NCBI RefSeq assembly: GCF_900316465.1
Contig: NZ_ONDD01000021.1
Coordinates: forward strand, 1 to 42,726
Origin: an uncultured Fibrobacter sp.
GTDB taxonomy: Bacteria; Fibrobacterota; Fibrobacteria; Fibrobacterales; Fibrobacteraceae
Direction of reading: 5' to 3'
Length of the DNA stretch: 42,726 bases
Part shown: positions 1 through 7,153 of the stretch, piece after piece
Layout of the letters: each line of letters opens with the position of its first letter
Position numbering within the stretch: the stretch's first letter is position 1
Made by a program: the position numbers and the translations under genes
Notes under the pieces: generated by a model
Told to the model about the DNA's origin: nothing
Seen by the model: the letters and a program-made list of their open reading frames with translations, nothing else
The model's database searches: none

Positions 1-99
1 GCAGATTGCGGCGGTCAGAGTGGTTTTGCCGTGGTCAACGTGGCCGATGGTGCCGATGTTGCAGTGCGGCTTGCTTCTGTCAAAATGTTCTTTTGCCAT
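1..99 (-). CDS. tuf: Elongation factor Tu, N-terminal fragment (cut by window edge)
   Basis: The 33 codons present begin [20 protein letters not shown] and include the G1 phosphate-binding loop GHVDHGKT, which identifies the GTPase domain of EF-Tu, the factor that delivers aminoacyl-tRNA to the ribosome. A GGAG Shine-Dalgarno sequence lies about 8 bases before the ATG. It follows three tRNA genes on the same strand, the arrangement of the enterobacterial thrU-tyrU-glyT-thrT-tufB operon, so this is the tufB-type copy. The rest of the gene lies beyond base 1. Exactly 99 bases are present, matching the 99 bases of tuf at the right end of the window. Confidence 0.97.
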
Positions 100-121
100 G
101 ATTCTATCTCCAATTAGTGAG

Positions 122-193
<72 letters not shown>

Positions 194-200
194 TTAATAG

Positions 201-229
201 CCTGCTGAAGCGCTCTCTGCTTCAGCAGG
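201..229 (-). other. Perfect 11-bp hairpin between tRNA-Tyr and tRNA-Thr
   Basis: The arms CCTGCTGAAGC and GCTTCAGCAGG are perfectly complementary around a 7-base loop. No T-run follows on either strand, so it is unlikely to be an intrinsic terminator. It lies where enterobacterial tufB operons carry glyT and may be an RNA-processing or stabilising element of the polycistronic tRNA-tuf transcript. That role is inference. Confidence 0.6.
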
Positions 230-239
230 CGTTTTATCG

Positions 240-322
240 TGGGCCGTCGTGGTTTCGAACCACGGTAGGCGTAAGCCAACGGATTTACAGTCCGTCCCCT
301 TTAACCACTCGGGCAACGACCC
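240..322 (-). tRNA. tyrU: tRNA-Tyr (anticodon GTA)
   Basis: The reverse complement forms a class II tRNA with acceptor GGGTCGT/ACGGCCC, anticodon stem ACGGA/TCCGT around loop CTGTAAA (anticodon GTA), a long variable arm and a T-arm CGTGG/CCACG. The discriminator is A, as expected for tyrosine. CCA is not encoded. It lies between the two threonine tRNAs. Confidence 0.97.
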
Positions 323-332
323 ATTATGTCTA

Positions 333-405
333 AGCCAAAGATAGGAATCGAACCTACGACCGGCTGATTACAAATCAGCTGCTCTACCAGCTGAGCTACT
401 TTGGC
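333..405 (-). tRNA. thrU: tRNA-Thr (anticodon TGT)
   Basis: This is a full cloverleaf with acceptor GCCAAAG/CTTTGGC, D-arm GCTC..GAGC, anticodon stem GCTGA/TCAGC around loop TTTGTAA (anticodon TGT, reading ACA) and T-arm ATAGG/CCTAT. The discriminator is T. It is the first gene of the tRNA-tuf operon and follows a promoter about 40 bases upstream. Confidence 0.96.
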
Positions 406-443
406 ACACCCTAGTTTCATTACTGAACATAGGAGTGAGCCAA

Positions 444-472
444 ATTTAATAAGTTTTATTGGGTTTTGTCAA
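444..472 (-). promoter_or_regulatory. Promoter of the tRNA-Thr/Tyr/Thr-tuf operon
   Basis: The minus strand has a perfect -35 box TTGACA at 467-472. A spacer of 17 or 18 bases leads to an AT-rich -10 region, TTAAAT or TAAATT, near 443-449. The predicted start of transcription is about 35 bases before the first tRNA. No other convincing promoter precedes the cluster. Confidence 0.7.
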
Positions 473-575
473 CGAAAATCGTCAAAAAAAGCAAAAATTT
501 TTCATTTTTTTTAAGAAATCTGTCTACATACTAGATAAAAGAGTGTGAATAGATTGTGAATAGTTTTGAAAAGCC

Positions 576-606
576 AAAAAAGAACCCCTTTTCGGAGGAA
601 AAGGGG
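576..606 (-). terminator. Rho-independent terminator after the 638-1576 lipoprotein gene
   Basis: Arms CCCCTTTT and AAAAGGGG (585-592 and 599-606) enclose a 6-base loop. On the minus strand the stem runs into a T-rich tract at 584-576. It lies about 30 bases past the stop codon of the lipoprotein gene. Confidence 0.85.
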
Positions 607-637
607 CCTAAATTATTCAATAACAACTAGTTATATA

Positions 638-1576
638 TTAGTCGTTAAACCACATGTCTTCCATGCTGAGCGAACCGTCCAAAAGGCCCGTACAGATCTC
701 CTTTTTATAGTACACGGCCATATCTTCGAGGGTCAAGGTTTCACCGTCCTGCGATTCCGGCGCCAGGTAAGAAATGGTCGAGCCTTCGCAATATACGCCA
801 GAAATATCGGATTCTTGGCGATAGGCGTTGCAAACCATCGCAAGCGTATCTGCCGGAACTCCAGCATAGGACTCTACCACCCTAAACGCCCCTACAGGCT
901 CACCATTAATACTATAATGGGTAATTTCCATGGCCATAGACCTCGTCGAATAGTCTGCATTCATGCGAAGAGAGTCAGCAGTGAGATTGACGTCGCAGAG
1001 CAAGGCCGGTTCGCTAGGTTCAGCATTGCCATTATTCCATCTCCCCGGCAAGTCCGACATCAATTCTTTATAGTTGTCATAGAAATTGTCGCACTGGCTC
1101 TTGAACTTGGGCACCATCATGCCAAGTACCAGCGATGACGAAGCTTCGCTCACAGACTCCATTTCACTCTTACCCATCACATGGGAACGGGAACAAGACA
1201 CCTGCATTCCTTCGTTGTTCGCCTTAAGACCTGCGCATGCATCGTCCGATTCGTCCTGGAACATGCCCGACAACAAAATGTCGACATACATATTGGTAGG
1301 GTTACCCACTTCGAAATAGTACACGGCATTCATCGTGGACTGGTATGCCATCACGTCAAAATTCATTTCGAGCGACACATGATTGCCTTGGGAATATACC
1401 TTGCAATCAAATGTAGCACTTGACCCCTTGCCCAATTGGCGTTCGTACAAGACGTCGCCGAAACTCTCGGGGCGTTCCCATGCCGAAGAAGATTCATCTG
1501 TTGTACAAGCCCCAAAAACAAAGGGCAACAACATGACGCCCGTCTTGAAAAAATTGACCATAGAAATAGATTTCAT
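638..1576 (-). CDS. Hypothetical outer-membrane lipoprotein (312 aa)
   Basis: I do not recognise the family. The N-terminus is a lipoprotein signal peptide: a short basic start, a hydrophobic stretch and the lipobox FGAC with the modified cysteine at residue 24, followed by a Ser/Thr/Asp-rich tether. The mature part has eight further cysteines spread over the chain, suggesting several disulfides, and no membrane segment. The start is supported by GGAGG a few bases upstream. The gene is monocistronic: it has its own promoter and palindrome at 1589-1630 and a terminator at 576-606. It is transcribed divergently from the thioesterase gene. Function unknown; probably a surface or periplasmic protein. 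Confidence 0.8.
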   Translation of the reverse strand: MKSISMVNFFKTGVMLLPFVFGACTTDESSSAWERPESFGDVLYERQLGKGSSATFDCKVYSQGNHVSLEMNFDVMAYQSTMNAVYYFEVGNPTNMYVDILLSGMFQDESDDACAGLKANNEGMQVSCSRSHVMGKSEMESVSEASSSLVLGMMVPKFKSQCDNFYDNYKELMSDLPGRWNNGNAEPSEPALLCDVNLTADSLRMNADYSTRSMAMEITHYSINGEPVGAFRVVESYAGVPADTLAMVCNAYRQESDISGVYCEGSTISYLAPESQDGETLTLEDMAVYYKKEICTGLLDGSLSMEDMWFND

Positions 1577-1588
1577 TTATCCTCCTCA

Positions 1589-1630
1589 ATATTGTACTCT
1601 ACAATATAGTCTTTTTTGCGGCATTGGCAA
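1589..1630 (-). promoter_or_regulatory. Promoter with overlapping palindromic operator candidate
   Basis: The minus strand carries TTGCCA (1625-1630), a 16-base spacer and TATATT (1603-1608). A perfect palindrome, ATATTGTA-CTC-TACAATAT (1589-1607), covers the -10 box and probable start point, the usual place for a repressor operator. The promoter drives the 638-1576 lipoprotein. The palindrome is directly visible; its regulatory role is inferred. Confidence 0.55.
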
Positions 1631-1664
1631 CAAGTTAATTTAATGAGTTTTATATATTTTAGGC

Positions 1665-2072
1665 ATGGAAATTTGTACTTACAAGCATACCGCACGAATT
1701 GAAGTCCGCTACGCGGAAACCGATCAAATGGGAATCGTCCACCACTCCGTTTACGCCGTATGGTTCGAACAGGCCCGCACCGAATACTTCCGCACCGCAG
1801 GTGCAAGCTACGCCGACATGGAAGCCGAAGGTTTCGGAGCGCCGGTCCTGGAACTGAACGTCAAGTTCAAGCAGCCCACCCGCTACGGCGATTTCGTAGA
1901 CGTTGAAACTTCGATGATCCGCGAAGGACTCAAGGTCCGCTTTGAATACAAAGTATTCGTGAACGGGAATCTTTGCACCCTAGGTTCTACACTGCATTGC
2001 ATGACCAAGGGTGGCCGCCCCACTCGCGAACTGCCGAGCGGTTTTGCAAAGTTCGAATTTGTCCAAGCATAG
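1665..2072 (+). CDS. YbgC/4-hydroxybenzoyl-CoA-thioesterase-like hot-dog thioesterase
   Basis: The 135-residue protein has the length and signature of single hot-dog acyl-CoA thioesterases. The motif RYAETDQMGIVHHSVYAVWF (residues 15-34) holds the catalytic aspartate D20 followed by the conserved G-I-V-H-H, and Y/F-x-E-x-A-R comes just after. Such enzymes hydrolyse acyl-CoA or acyl-ACP esters. YbgC relatives often accompany tol-pal genes, but none are here, so the substrate is open. No clear Shine-Dalgarno precedes the ATG; a TATATT-like box lies so close that a very short leader is possible. It ends at a strong bidirectional terminator. Confidence 0.88.
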   Translation: MEICTYKHTARIEVRYAETDQMGIVHHSVYAVWFEQARTEYFRTAGASYADMEAEGFGAPVLELNVKFKQPTRYGDFVDVETSMIREGLKVRFEYKVFVNGNLCTLGSTLHCMTKGGRPTRELPSGFAKFEFVQA

Positions 2073-2086
2073 CTTTCTTTGAATTA

Positions 2087-2118
2087 AGAAATAGCCGCGA
2101 GAAATCGCGGCTATTTCT
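2087..2118. terminator. Bidirectional intrinsic terminator between convergent genes
   Basis: A perfect 14-bp stem (2087-2100 with 2105-2118) closes on the stable tetraloop GAAA. Because the stem is AT-rich at its base, both strands give a GC core followed by T-rich sequence. It separates the thioesterase gene (plus) from the end of the six-gene envelope operon (minus). Confidence 0.85.
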
Positions 2119-2154
2119 GTATCTGAATTGAATTTTGGGTACTTAGTATCCAGT

Positions 2155-4086
2155 TTATTCGCCTGGATCGGGATCAGGAGTGAGCGAAGCGATGTAAGCT
2201 TCGTAATCAGATTGGTTTGATTGCTCCCAATTATACACTTCATCGTTTACGGAGCACTTCCAGTATCTGGCAGTTATTCCAACGCGATTAATTAGGGGGT
2301 AATCCTTGATTTCATTCAGATTGTCTTCATCGCAAGTTGAAAGAGGCGTAACATCGTATTCGGTAAGCCAATCAAGAATTTCCTGCTTACTTTCGTCGGT
2401 TACGGTTGCGTCCACTCCATTCTTGACGAATACAGGATCAGAATCACCGCACTTCAAATTATATCCACCTTCGGTTTCTGAAACAGAACAATCATCGCCA
2501 TCTTCACCCTTGGCTCCGTTCCAGATAGTGCTCTGCACCGTGCCACACGTGATGATAACGCCATCAATACCACTTACCTCGTCAGTAGTGGGCACTGCCG
2601 TGCAACTCGTTCCGTCTATACCGTTCTTGACGGTTACGGTTTTCCCGTCGCAAGTCAGCGTGTAGTTGCCGGTCTTATTATTGTCTTCATCCAGTTCGTC
2701 AGCGACGGTGCAACTTTCACCGTCATCACCCTTTAAGCCATCCTTGAGAGTAACGACGCTTTCGCCACAGGTAACTGTATATTCACCGGTAAGATTGTTG
2801 TCTTCGTCCTTAACGGCTTCGACAGAGCAGCCGTCACCGGTATCACCCTTGGCGCCATTCAGGATTGTACCCTTCTCTTCATCACCGCACATGATGACAA
2901 AGCCCTTGCCGTCTTCTACACCATTTTTGTCTGTGGTGGGCACTGCCGTACAGCTCGCGCCATCTGTACCGTTCTTGACGGTTACGGTTTTCCCGTCGCA
3001 AGTCAGCGTGTAGTTGCCAGTCTTCTTGTTATTTGCATCCAGTTCATCAGCGACAACGCAATTTTCACCATCATCACCCTTTAAGCCATCTTTAAGAGTA
3101 ATGGAGCTTTCGCCGCAAACAACTGAGTATTCACCGGTGAGTTTACCGTCTTCGTCCTTAACAGCTTCGACAGAGCAGCCGTCACCGGTGTCGCCCTTGG
3201 CGCCATTCAGGATTGTACCCTTCTCTTCATCACCGCACATGATGACAAAGCCCTTGCCGTCTTCTTCACCATTTTTGTCTGTAGTGGGCACAGCCGTGCA
3301 GCTCGTTCCGTCTATACCGTTCTTGACGGTTACGGTTTTCCCATCGCAAGTCAGCGTGTAGTTGCCGGTCTTCTTGTTATTTGCATCCAGCTCGTCAGCG
3401 ACAACGCAATTTTCGCCGTCGTCACCCTTTAAGCCATCTTTAAGCGTAACGGAACTTTTGCCACAAGTAACCGTGTATTCACCAGTAAGATAGCCCGATG
3501 TGTTCTTTTTGGCAACAATGGAACACCCGTCGCCCGTTTCACCCTTAGCGCCATTTGTGAGCGACCCAACCAACTTATCTGCGCACATCACGTCGAAACC
3601 TGTTGTTGTCGCGACGGCCGTGCAACTTGTTCCATTCGTACCATGCTGAAGAATGCCCACAGAAACGCCATCGCAGATAATAGCGTAACCGCCTGTCACT
3701 GCTTCGGCTGTGCAGCTGGAGCCATCATCGCCATTCTGGAGAGTGCCAATCAACTTTCCGTCGCACATGACGGAGTAGCTAATCGCTTTGCCAAGTTCAT
3801 CCTTGTTAGGAACTGCAATACAGCCTGCGCCGTCAGTACCGTTGATACCATCAATACCATTACTTCCGGAAAGATTTGTCCAGGATGTTGCATTGCAGAA
3901 GAATACAGCACCGACATCCGAGACAAACATAAGCTGCCCTGCGTTAGCGGCTTCGCATGCCGGCAATTCCGATGCGGTGCCAACGATGGACAATCCCGAA
4001 TCGTTTTTTGAAGAGGTATCGTCACCGCATGCAAAGAACAAGCTTGCAGCGGACAATGCGATGATATAGGAAACCAGTTTTTTCAC
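2155..4086 (-). CDS. Repeat lipoprotein of disulfide-hairpin modules with collagen-like joints (643 aa)
   Basis: The protein starts with a lipoprotein signal peptide (lipobox LFFAC, C20). Residues 89-546 consist of 13 tandem modules of about 30-40 residues. Each has one cysteine near its start and one 13-21 residues later in a Y/F-x-hydrophobic-x-C context, and then ends in NG or DG. Adjacent modules are joined by Gly-X-Y triplets such as NGIDGINGTDGAG, GAKGETGDG and GLKGDDGEN. Modules 4-6, 7-9 and 10-12 form three near-identical 116-residue super-repeats. The chain is strongly acidic. A unique C-terminal part (about 560-643) has two more cysteines. I infer a rigid surface stalk with one disulfide per module; function unknown. 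It is the last gene of the operon, with a 16-base gap after 4103-4945. Confidence 0.85.
   Translation of the reverse strand: MKKLVSYIIALSAASLFFACGDDTSSKNDSGLSIVGTASELPACEAANAGQLMFVSDVGAVFFCNATSWTNLSGSNGIDGINGTDGAGCIAVPNKDELGKAISYSVMCDGKLIGTLQNGDDGSSCTAEAVTGGYAIICDGVSVGILQHGTNGTSCTAVATTTGFDVMCADKLVGSLTNGAKGETGDGCSIVAKKNTSGYLTGEYTVTCGKSSVTLKDGLKGDDGENCVVADELDANNKKTGNYTLTCDGKTVTVKNGIDGTSCTAVPTTDKNGEEDGKGFVIMCGDEEKGTILNGAKGDTGDGCSVEAVKDEDGKLTGEYSVVCGESSITLKDGLKGDDGENCVVADELDANNKKTGNYTLTCDGKTVTVKNGTDGASCTAVPTTDKNGVEDGKGFVIMCGDEEKGTILNGAKGDTGDGCSVEAVKDEDNNLTGEYTVTCGESVVTLKDGLKGDDGESCTVADELDEDNNKTGNYTLTCDGKTVTVKNGIDGTSCTAVPTTDEVSGIDGVIITCGTVQSTIWNGAKGEDGDDCSVSETEGGYNLKCGDSDPVFVKNGVDATVTDESKQEILDWLTEYDVTPLSTCDEDNLNEIKDYPLINRVGITARYWKCSVNDEVYNWEQSNQSDYEAYIASLTPDPDPGE
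2491..3525 (-). repeat. Tandem 348-bp repeat inside the stalk lipoprotein gene
   Basis: Three consecutive units (3178-3525, 2830-3177 and about 2491-2829) encode residues 188-303, 304-419 and 420-532. The period is exactly 348 bases (116 codons), judged by the spacing of equivalent cysteines at residues 188, 304 and 420. The first two units are nearly identical in protein and DNA; the third has drifted at its end. In-frame gain or loss of units by recombination would keep the gene open. Confidence 0.9.
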
Positions 4087-4102
4087 GTGTCTACCTCAAT
4101 TT

Positions 4103-4945
4103 CTATTGAACATTCGCCTTGCAGTTGCCTGGGCGTCTTAAAATTTCAATTTTCTGAATTGCAAAATCAGATACATTCAGGTCTTCCAACGAGAATGTCA
4201 TAGTCTGTGTTGCCTGACAGTGATTCCTGATTTTCGATTCCCATGTATTGAAGAAGTCGAAATCAAACGTCATGAAAGTGTCAGAACCACTTTTTATAGA
4301 AGCGCGGACGTATGCGAAGCCAGAAGCGTTTAACGCCGATCCTTGAATTCGAATCTGATAGGAGTATCCATAATGGAGATTTACAGAATTCTTGATCAAA
4401 ACGGATCCGCTTTCTTTTGTCGCACCATTTGACTTGAACTGAAGTTCGCAGGAATCAAAACCATTAATTCCAATTTCTGCAGAAGCTCCGCCCTGCGTTT
4501 CAATTTCCCAAGCACTGGAACTGCATGACTTCTTGAAGTCACCTCCAGAAAGAACATTGTCGGGTTCTAATTCTTGGCTAGACGGCTGGCCGTTAACGGG
4601 ATCATACGAATTATTCTCTATAGAAGAGAGTGGATACAAGATGTTAGAGAAGCAACGATATACATAGCCCGTGGGGTTGTATGATTGTACTGCACCTTCA
4701 TCGCAATAGGCAATCCAGCTGTTGTTTAGGCAAACAAAGGAAATGAGATTGGAAGAATCGGCCATCAACTGATAAACGGTTCGGCCTTCTACGCAAGCCC
4801 TTTGCGCATTCAGTTCATTCAGGTAGCGTTCCTGTTCCTGCCAGGCGGCATCCTGGGCGCCCCAGGTGTTTTCCACATTTGCCTGATAGTCGGTACAGGC
4901 CGCCATCCCAAGGAACGGAATAATGGATATAATCTTCTTTACCAT
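4103..4945 (-). CDS. Lipoprotein with C-terminal jelly-roll-like domain (280 aa)
   Basis: A lipoprotein signal peptide ends in the lipobox GMAAC (C17). Residues 20-130 form a cysteine-containing region of unknown type. Residues about 131-280 look like a beta-sandwich carbohydrate-binding-module-like domain: LSGGDF start, alternating hydrophobic strands, FAYVRASIKS and FDFDFFNTW, as in CBM4/9-type modules. I assign that fold only by pattern. It would sit on the outer membrane, possibly binding a polysaccharide. It lies between the coiled-coil protein gene (8-base gap) and the repeat lipoprotein gene (16-base gap) in a six-gene operon. Confidence 0.75.
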   Translation of the reverse strand: MVKKIISIIPFLGMAACTDYQANVENTWGAQDAAWQEQERYLNELNAQRACVEGRTVYQLMADSSNLISFVCLNNSWIAYCDEGAVQSYNPTGYVYRCFSNILYPLSSIENNSYDPVNGQPSSQELEPDNVLSGGDFKKSCSSSAWEIETQGGASAEIGINGFDSCELQFKSNGATKESGSVLIKNSVNLHYGYSYQIRIQGSALNASGFAYVRASIKSGSDTFMTFDFDFFNTWESKIRNHCQATQTMTFSLEDLNVSDFAIQKIEILRRPGNCKANVQ

Positions 4946-4953
4946 AATAATCC

Positions 4954-5814
4954 TTAGAACAGGAAAGTAATTCCCATGCCCACAAGTCCCGCAGCAGCAA
5001 TACCGATAGCGACATTACGCTTGGTCTGATAATTTCCTGCATCGTCGTAGGACTGCTTGTAGGTGTTATGATTTACCGGAATTCTATTGGCAGCAGCACT
5101 TGCCTTGTTATCAAAAATGACGGCGAGAACACCACCTGTAATGGCAACACCGGCGCAAATGGAAAGCGGGATCCAATGGACCTTGATATTTGAAGGCTGT
5201 ACCTGAGGTTTGGGCTGTGGCGTGGATTTCGCTGCTGCGGCAGCCTGCTCTGCCTTTTGCTGATTGGCTTTGTCAAGGGCTTCTTTCTGTTGCTGTGCGG
5301 CAGCCAATTCGGCCTTGACCTGGGCAAGTTTTGCCTGTTCAATCTTTATTTGCTTGGAAGAGGAGGTTCCCTTGCAAGAAGTTTCCACAGGAATCAAACC
5401 AAAGTGATCGTTAGCGGTAGAATTGTCCACGGGAATCAAGCCGAAATCTTCGCTTGCGGTGGAATTGTCTACAGGAATCATGTCAAAGTCTTTGACTGCA
5501 GTGGAATTGTCCACAGGAATCAAGTCAAAACGCTGAGTCGCAGTTTCCGCTGGCGAAAATGTATTCCATTCATCAGAGTAGTCTGTATTCTGTTGAACGG
5601 AAGGTTCATTCTGCTTGGCAGTCTGTTGCGTATTTACAGACTGATTTGAACGGGCTTGCCTACGAACGGCGGCTTTTTTTTCTTCCTTGGTCTTGTAAGA
5701 CTTGTTCTCGTCACCCCAAAGGTCGTCCTGAGAGGAGGCGCCCCACAAGTCTTGTGCGTTTGAAACGCCGAAGGCTAGCAGGATTGAAAATAGAAATAAC
5801 AGGCGCTTATTCAT
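4954..5814 (-). CDS. Secreted/membrane protein with 14-residue repeats, coiled coil and C-terminal hydrophobic hairpin (286 aa)
   Basis: A signal peptide (residues 1-20, cleavage after SNA) is followed by the doubled motif QDLWGASSQDDLWG. Four tandem 14-residue repeats of F-(D/G)-(L/M)-IPVDNSTA come at residues 96-151. A charged Ala/Gln/Lys-rich helix (about 152-195) likely forms a coiled coil, and a Pro-rich linker follows. Two hydrophobic segments (about 214-233 and 268-286) flank a hydrophilic loop. The layout recalls energy-transducing or scaffold proteins, but no known domain is evident. Its start overlaps the stop of the barrel gene upstream by one base (TAATG), suggesting coupled translation with that barrel. 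Confidence 0.75.
   Translation of the reverse strand: MNKRLLFLFSILLAFGVSNAQDLWGASSQDDLWGDENKSYKTKEEKKAAVRRQARSNQSVNTQQTAKQNEPSVQQNTDYSDEWNTFSPAETATQRFDLIPVDNSTAVKDFDMIPVDNSTASEDFGLIPVDNSTANDHFGLIPVETSCKGTSSSKQIKIEQAKLAQVKAELAAAQQQKEALDKANQQKAEQAAAAAKSTPQPKPQVQPSNIKVHWIPLSICAGVAITGGVLAVIFDNKASAAANRIPVNHNTYKQSYDDAGNYQTKRNVAIGIAAAGLVGMGITFLF
5362..5529 (-). repeat. Four tandem 42-bp repeats coding for IPVDNST modules
   Basis: Four units of 42 bases encode residues 96-151 of the coiled-coil protein. The first three end in DNSTA; the fourth has diverged (IPVETSCKG) and carries the only cysteine of the repeat region. The number of units could vary between strains. Confidence 0.85.
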
Positions 5815-6593
5815 TAGAATGAGTACTTCAGGCTAGTTTTGAACGCGAAAGAAGAATAGTCGTATTTGCCGGTTCCATAAATCTGCATGGACAATTCTTC
5901 TTCAATAAATGCATGTTCCATGATTTCGATGTTGAACCCACCGAAACCCCTTACTCCAAAATCGTACAACTCTCCCGCATATTCCTCATCGGTCCAATAG
6001 GGGCCTTCTTCTACGATTTTAGTGTCAAGAACCATAGTCTTGACTTCTGCACCAACAAACCAAATAAAGCTCGGTTTTGCATTGAAATCCGCTTCAGTAG
6101 CAAAATTCAATTCAACACCCTCTTTTTTGGTAATTTTGGAGTAGCCGTAGAAATCATTGGATTCTATTGTCGCATTAATGAGGTAGTTCGCCCCTAATTC
6201 AGTGCTCCAGGCAAAATGCTGGGAAAGAACAAAGGCGTGCTGTAGACCGGCATGGATGTATTTGGGATTTTCAGCCGAGCCGATAGGAAGAGTTCCTTCT
6301 ACAAATAACAGATTTTTTTCGCTGAATTGAAAACGAAGACTTGCAATAGGATTCTGCAAACCGGAAGGATCGGTAAACTGAAATCCTAGATCCATAAGAG
6401 CTATTTCCAAGGTGGAGCCTAGAATATAGCGAGCATTGAGATCAAATTGATGCACATCCTCGTCACCAAACGTGATGAAATGGCTTGCCTTTACGGCAAA
6501 GCCTTCATCAGAAGCCCTGAAAGGAAAATATCCCCATGTAGCAAAAGAGAGTGTTGCTCCAAGAAGGGGTAAAATGAAAAACTTTTTTGTCAT
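5814..6593 (-). CDS. Predicted outer-membrane beta-barrel protein (259 aa)
   Basis: The N-terminus is a signal peptide (MTKKFFILPLLGATLSFA). The mature chain is rich in alternating amphipathic strands with aromatic girdle residues and ends in phenylalanine (SLKYSF), the typical recognition signal for the BAM complex. Length suits an 8- to 12-strand barrel. No cysteine, lipobox or helical membrane span is seen. It is the third gene of the operon and is coupled by a one-base TAATG overlap to the coiled-coil protein gene. Function unknown; it may be a channel or an anchor for the other products of the operon. Confidence 0.78.
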   Translation of the reverse strand: MTKKFFILPLLGATLSFATWGYFPFRASDEGFAVKASHFITFGDEDVHQFDLNARYILGSTLEIALMDLGFQFTDPSGLQNPIASLRFQFSEKNLLFVEGTLPIGSAENPKYIHAGLQHAFVLSQHFAWSTELGANYLINATIESNDFYGYSKITKKEGVELNFATEADFNAKPSFIWFVGAEVKTMVLDTKIVEEGPYWTDEEYAGELYDFGVRGFGGFNIEIMEHAFIEEELSMQIYGTGKYDYSSFAFKTSLKYSF

Positions 6594-6619
6594 GGAAATA
6601 ACTTTCCTATAAGGAACTC

Positions 6620-7132
6620 TTAGTTATTGGGGCTATAGTAGTTGTTCTGGTTGATTGCGTTGCAGGGCTGGCATCCGCAGGTGACGCATGCGCAGGGAAC
6701 GCAGGCGGGAGCCGGTACAGCGGGCTTTTCGACAACGACTACTTCCTGCTTCTGTGTCTTGGGAGTCCACTTCTTCGCTTCATCAATGTTCAACGGAGTA
6801 TAGGACACCGCGAGGCCAGAATACTTGCAAGAGTAAGAAGTTGCAGCACCCTTTTGGATAGTGGTTTCTTCCATGCTGACATCGATTACGTCATCTGCAG
6901 CAGGATAAACTTTGGTCACGTACTTGAAGAATTCAACGGCAGAGCAACGGCTTTCAACCTTAGTTGCAACCATTCCAAGAGCGTCCATACGTTCAGCGCC
7001 ATAGGCTTCGAATTTTGCGGAGCCGACGGGAGTGATCGTGTTAATCTTTTCCTCGTTACTGTTCTTAATTAATGCACAACCGGAAAGCATGAGAACACTG
7101 ATTAATGCGAGCAAACATGTTTTGATATTCAT
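6620..7132 (-). CDS. Small lipoprotein, paralog of its upstream neighbour, with Cys-rich tail (170 aa)
   Basis: The signal peptide ends in a canonical lipobox LSGC (C19). The core (about residues 40-118) matches the neighbouring gene product: LG-x-V/F-x-x-K-x-E-x-RCS, then a helix, D-V/I-V/I-x-V/I-x-MEET, and S-x-SCKYS-x-LAV-x-Y. The placing of the two cysteines around alpha-beta elements resembles the RcsF/DUF4156 fold of outer-membrane lipoproteins; this is a pattern match only. Residues 144-157 read CVPCACVTCGCQPC, a striking CxxC cluster absent from the paralog, and the end is Asn-rich. It is the second gene of the operon. Function unknown. Confidence 0.78.
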   Translation of the reverse strand: MNIKTCLLALISVLMLSGCALIKNSNEEKINTITPVGSAKFEAYGAERMDALGMVATKVESRCSAVEFFKYVTKVYPAADDVIDVSMEETTIQKGAATSYSCKYSGLAVSYTPLNIDEAKKWTPKTQKQEVVVVEKPAVPAPACVPCACVTCGCQPCNAINQNNYYSPNN

Positions 7133-7153
7133 TTTGTTACCTTTCCTTTGTGA

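Noticed and set aside
2306..3361. Repeated serine-rich plus-strand frames of about 115 codons
   Set aside because: They repeat only because the 348-bp repeat of the stalk gene lies on the opposite strand. No promoter or ribosome site fits each copy.
2491..3525. CRISPR-like regular repeats
   Set aside because: The period is 348 bases and in frame with a coding sequence; there are no short palindromic repeats with unique spacers, and no cas genes.
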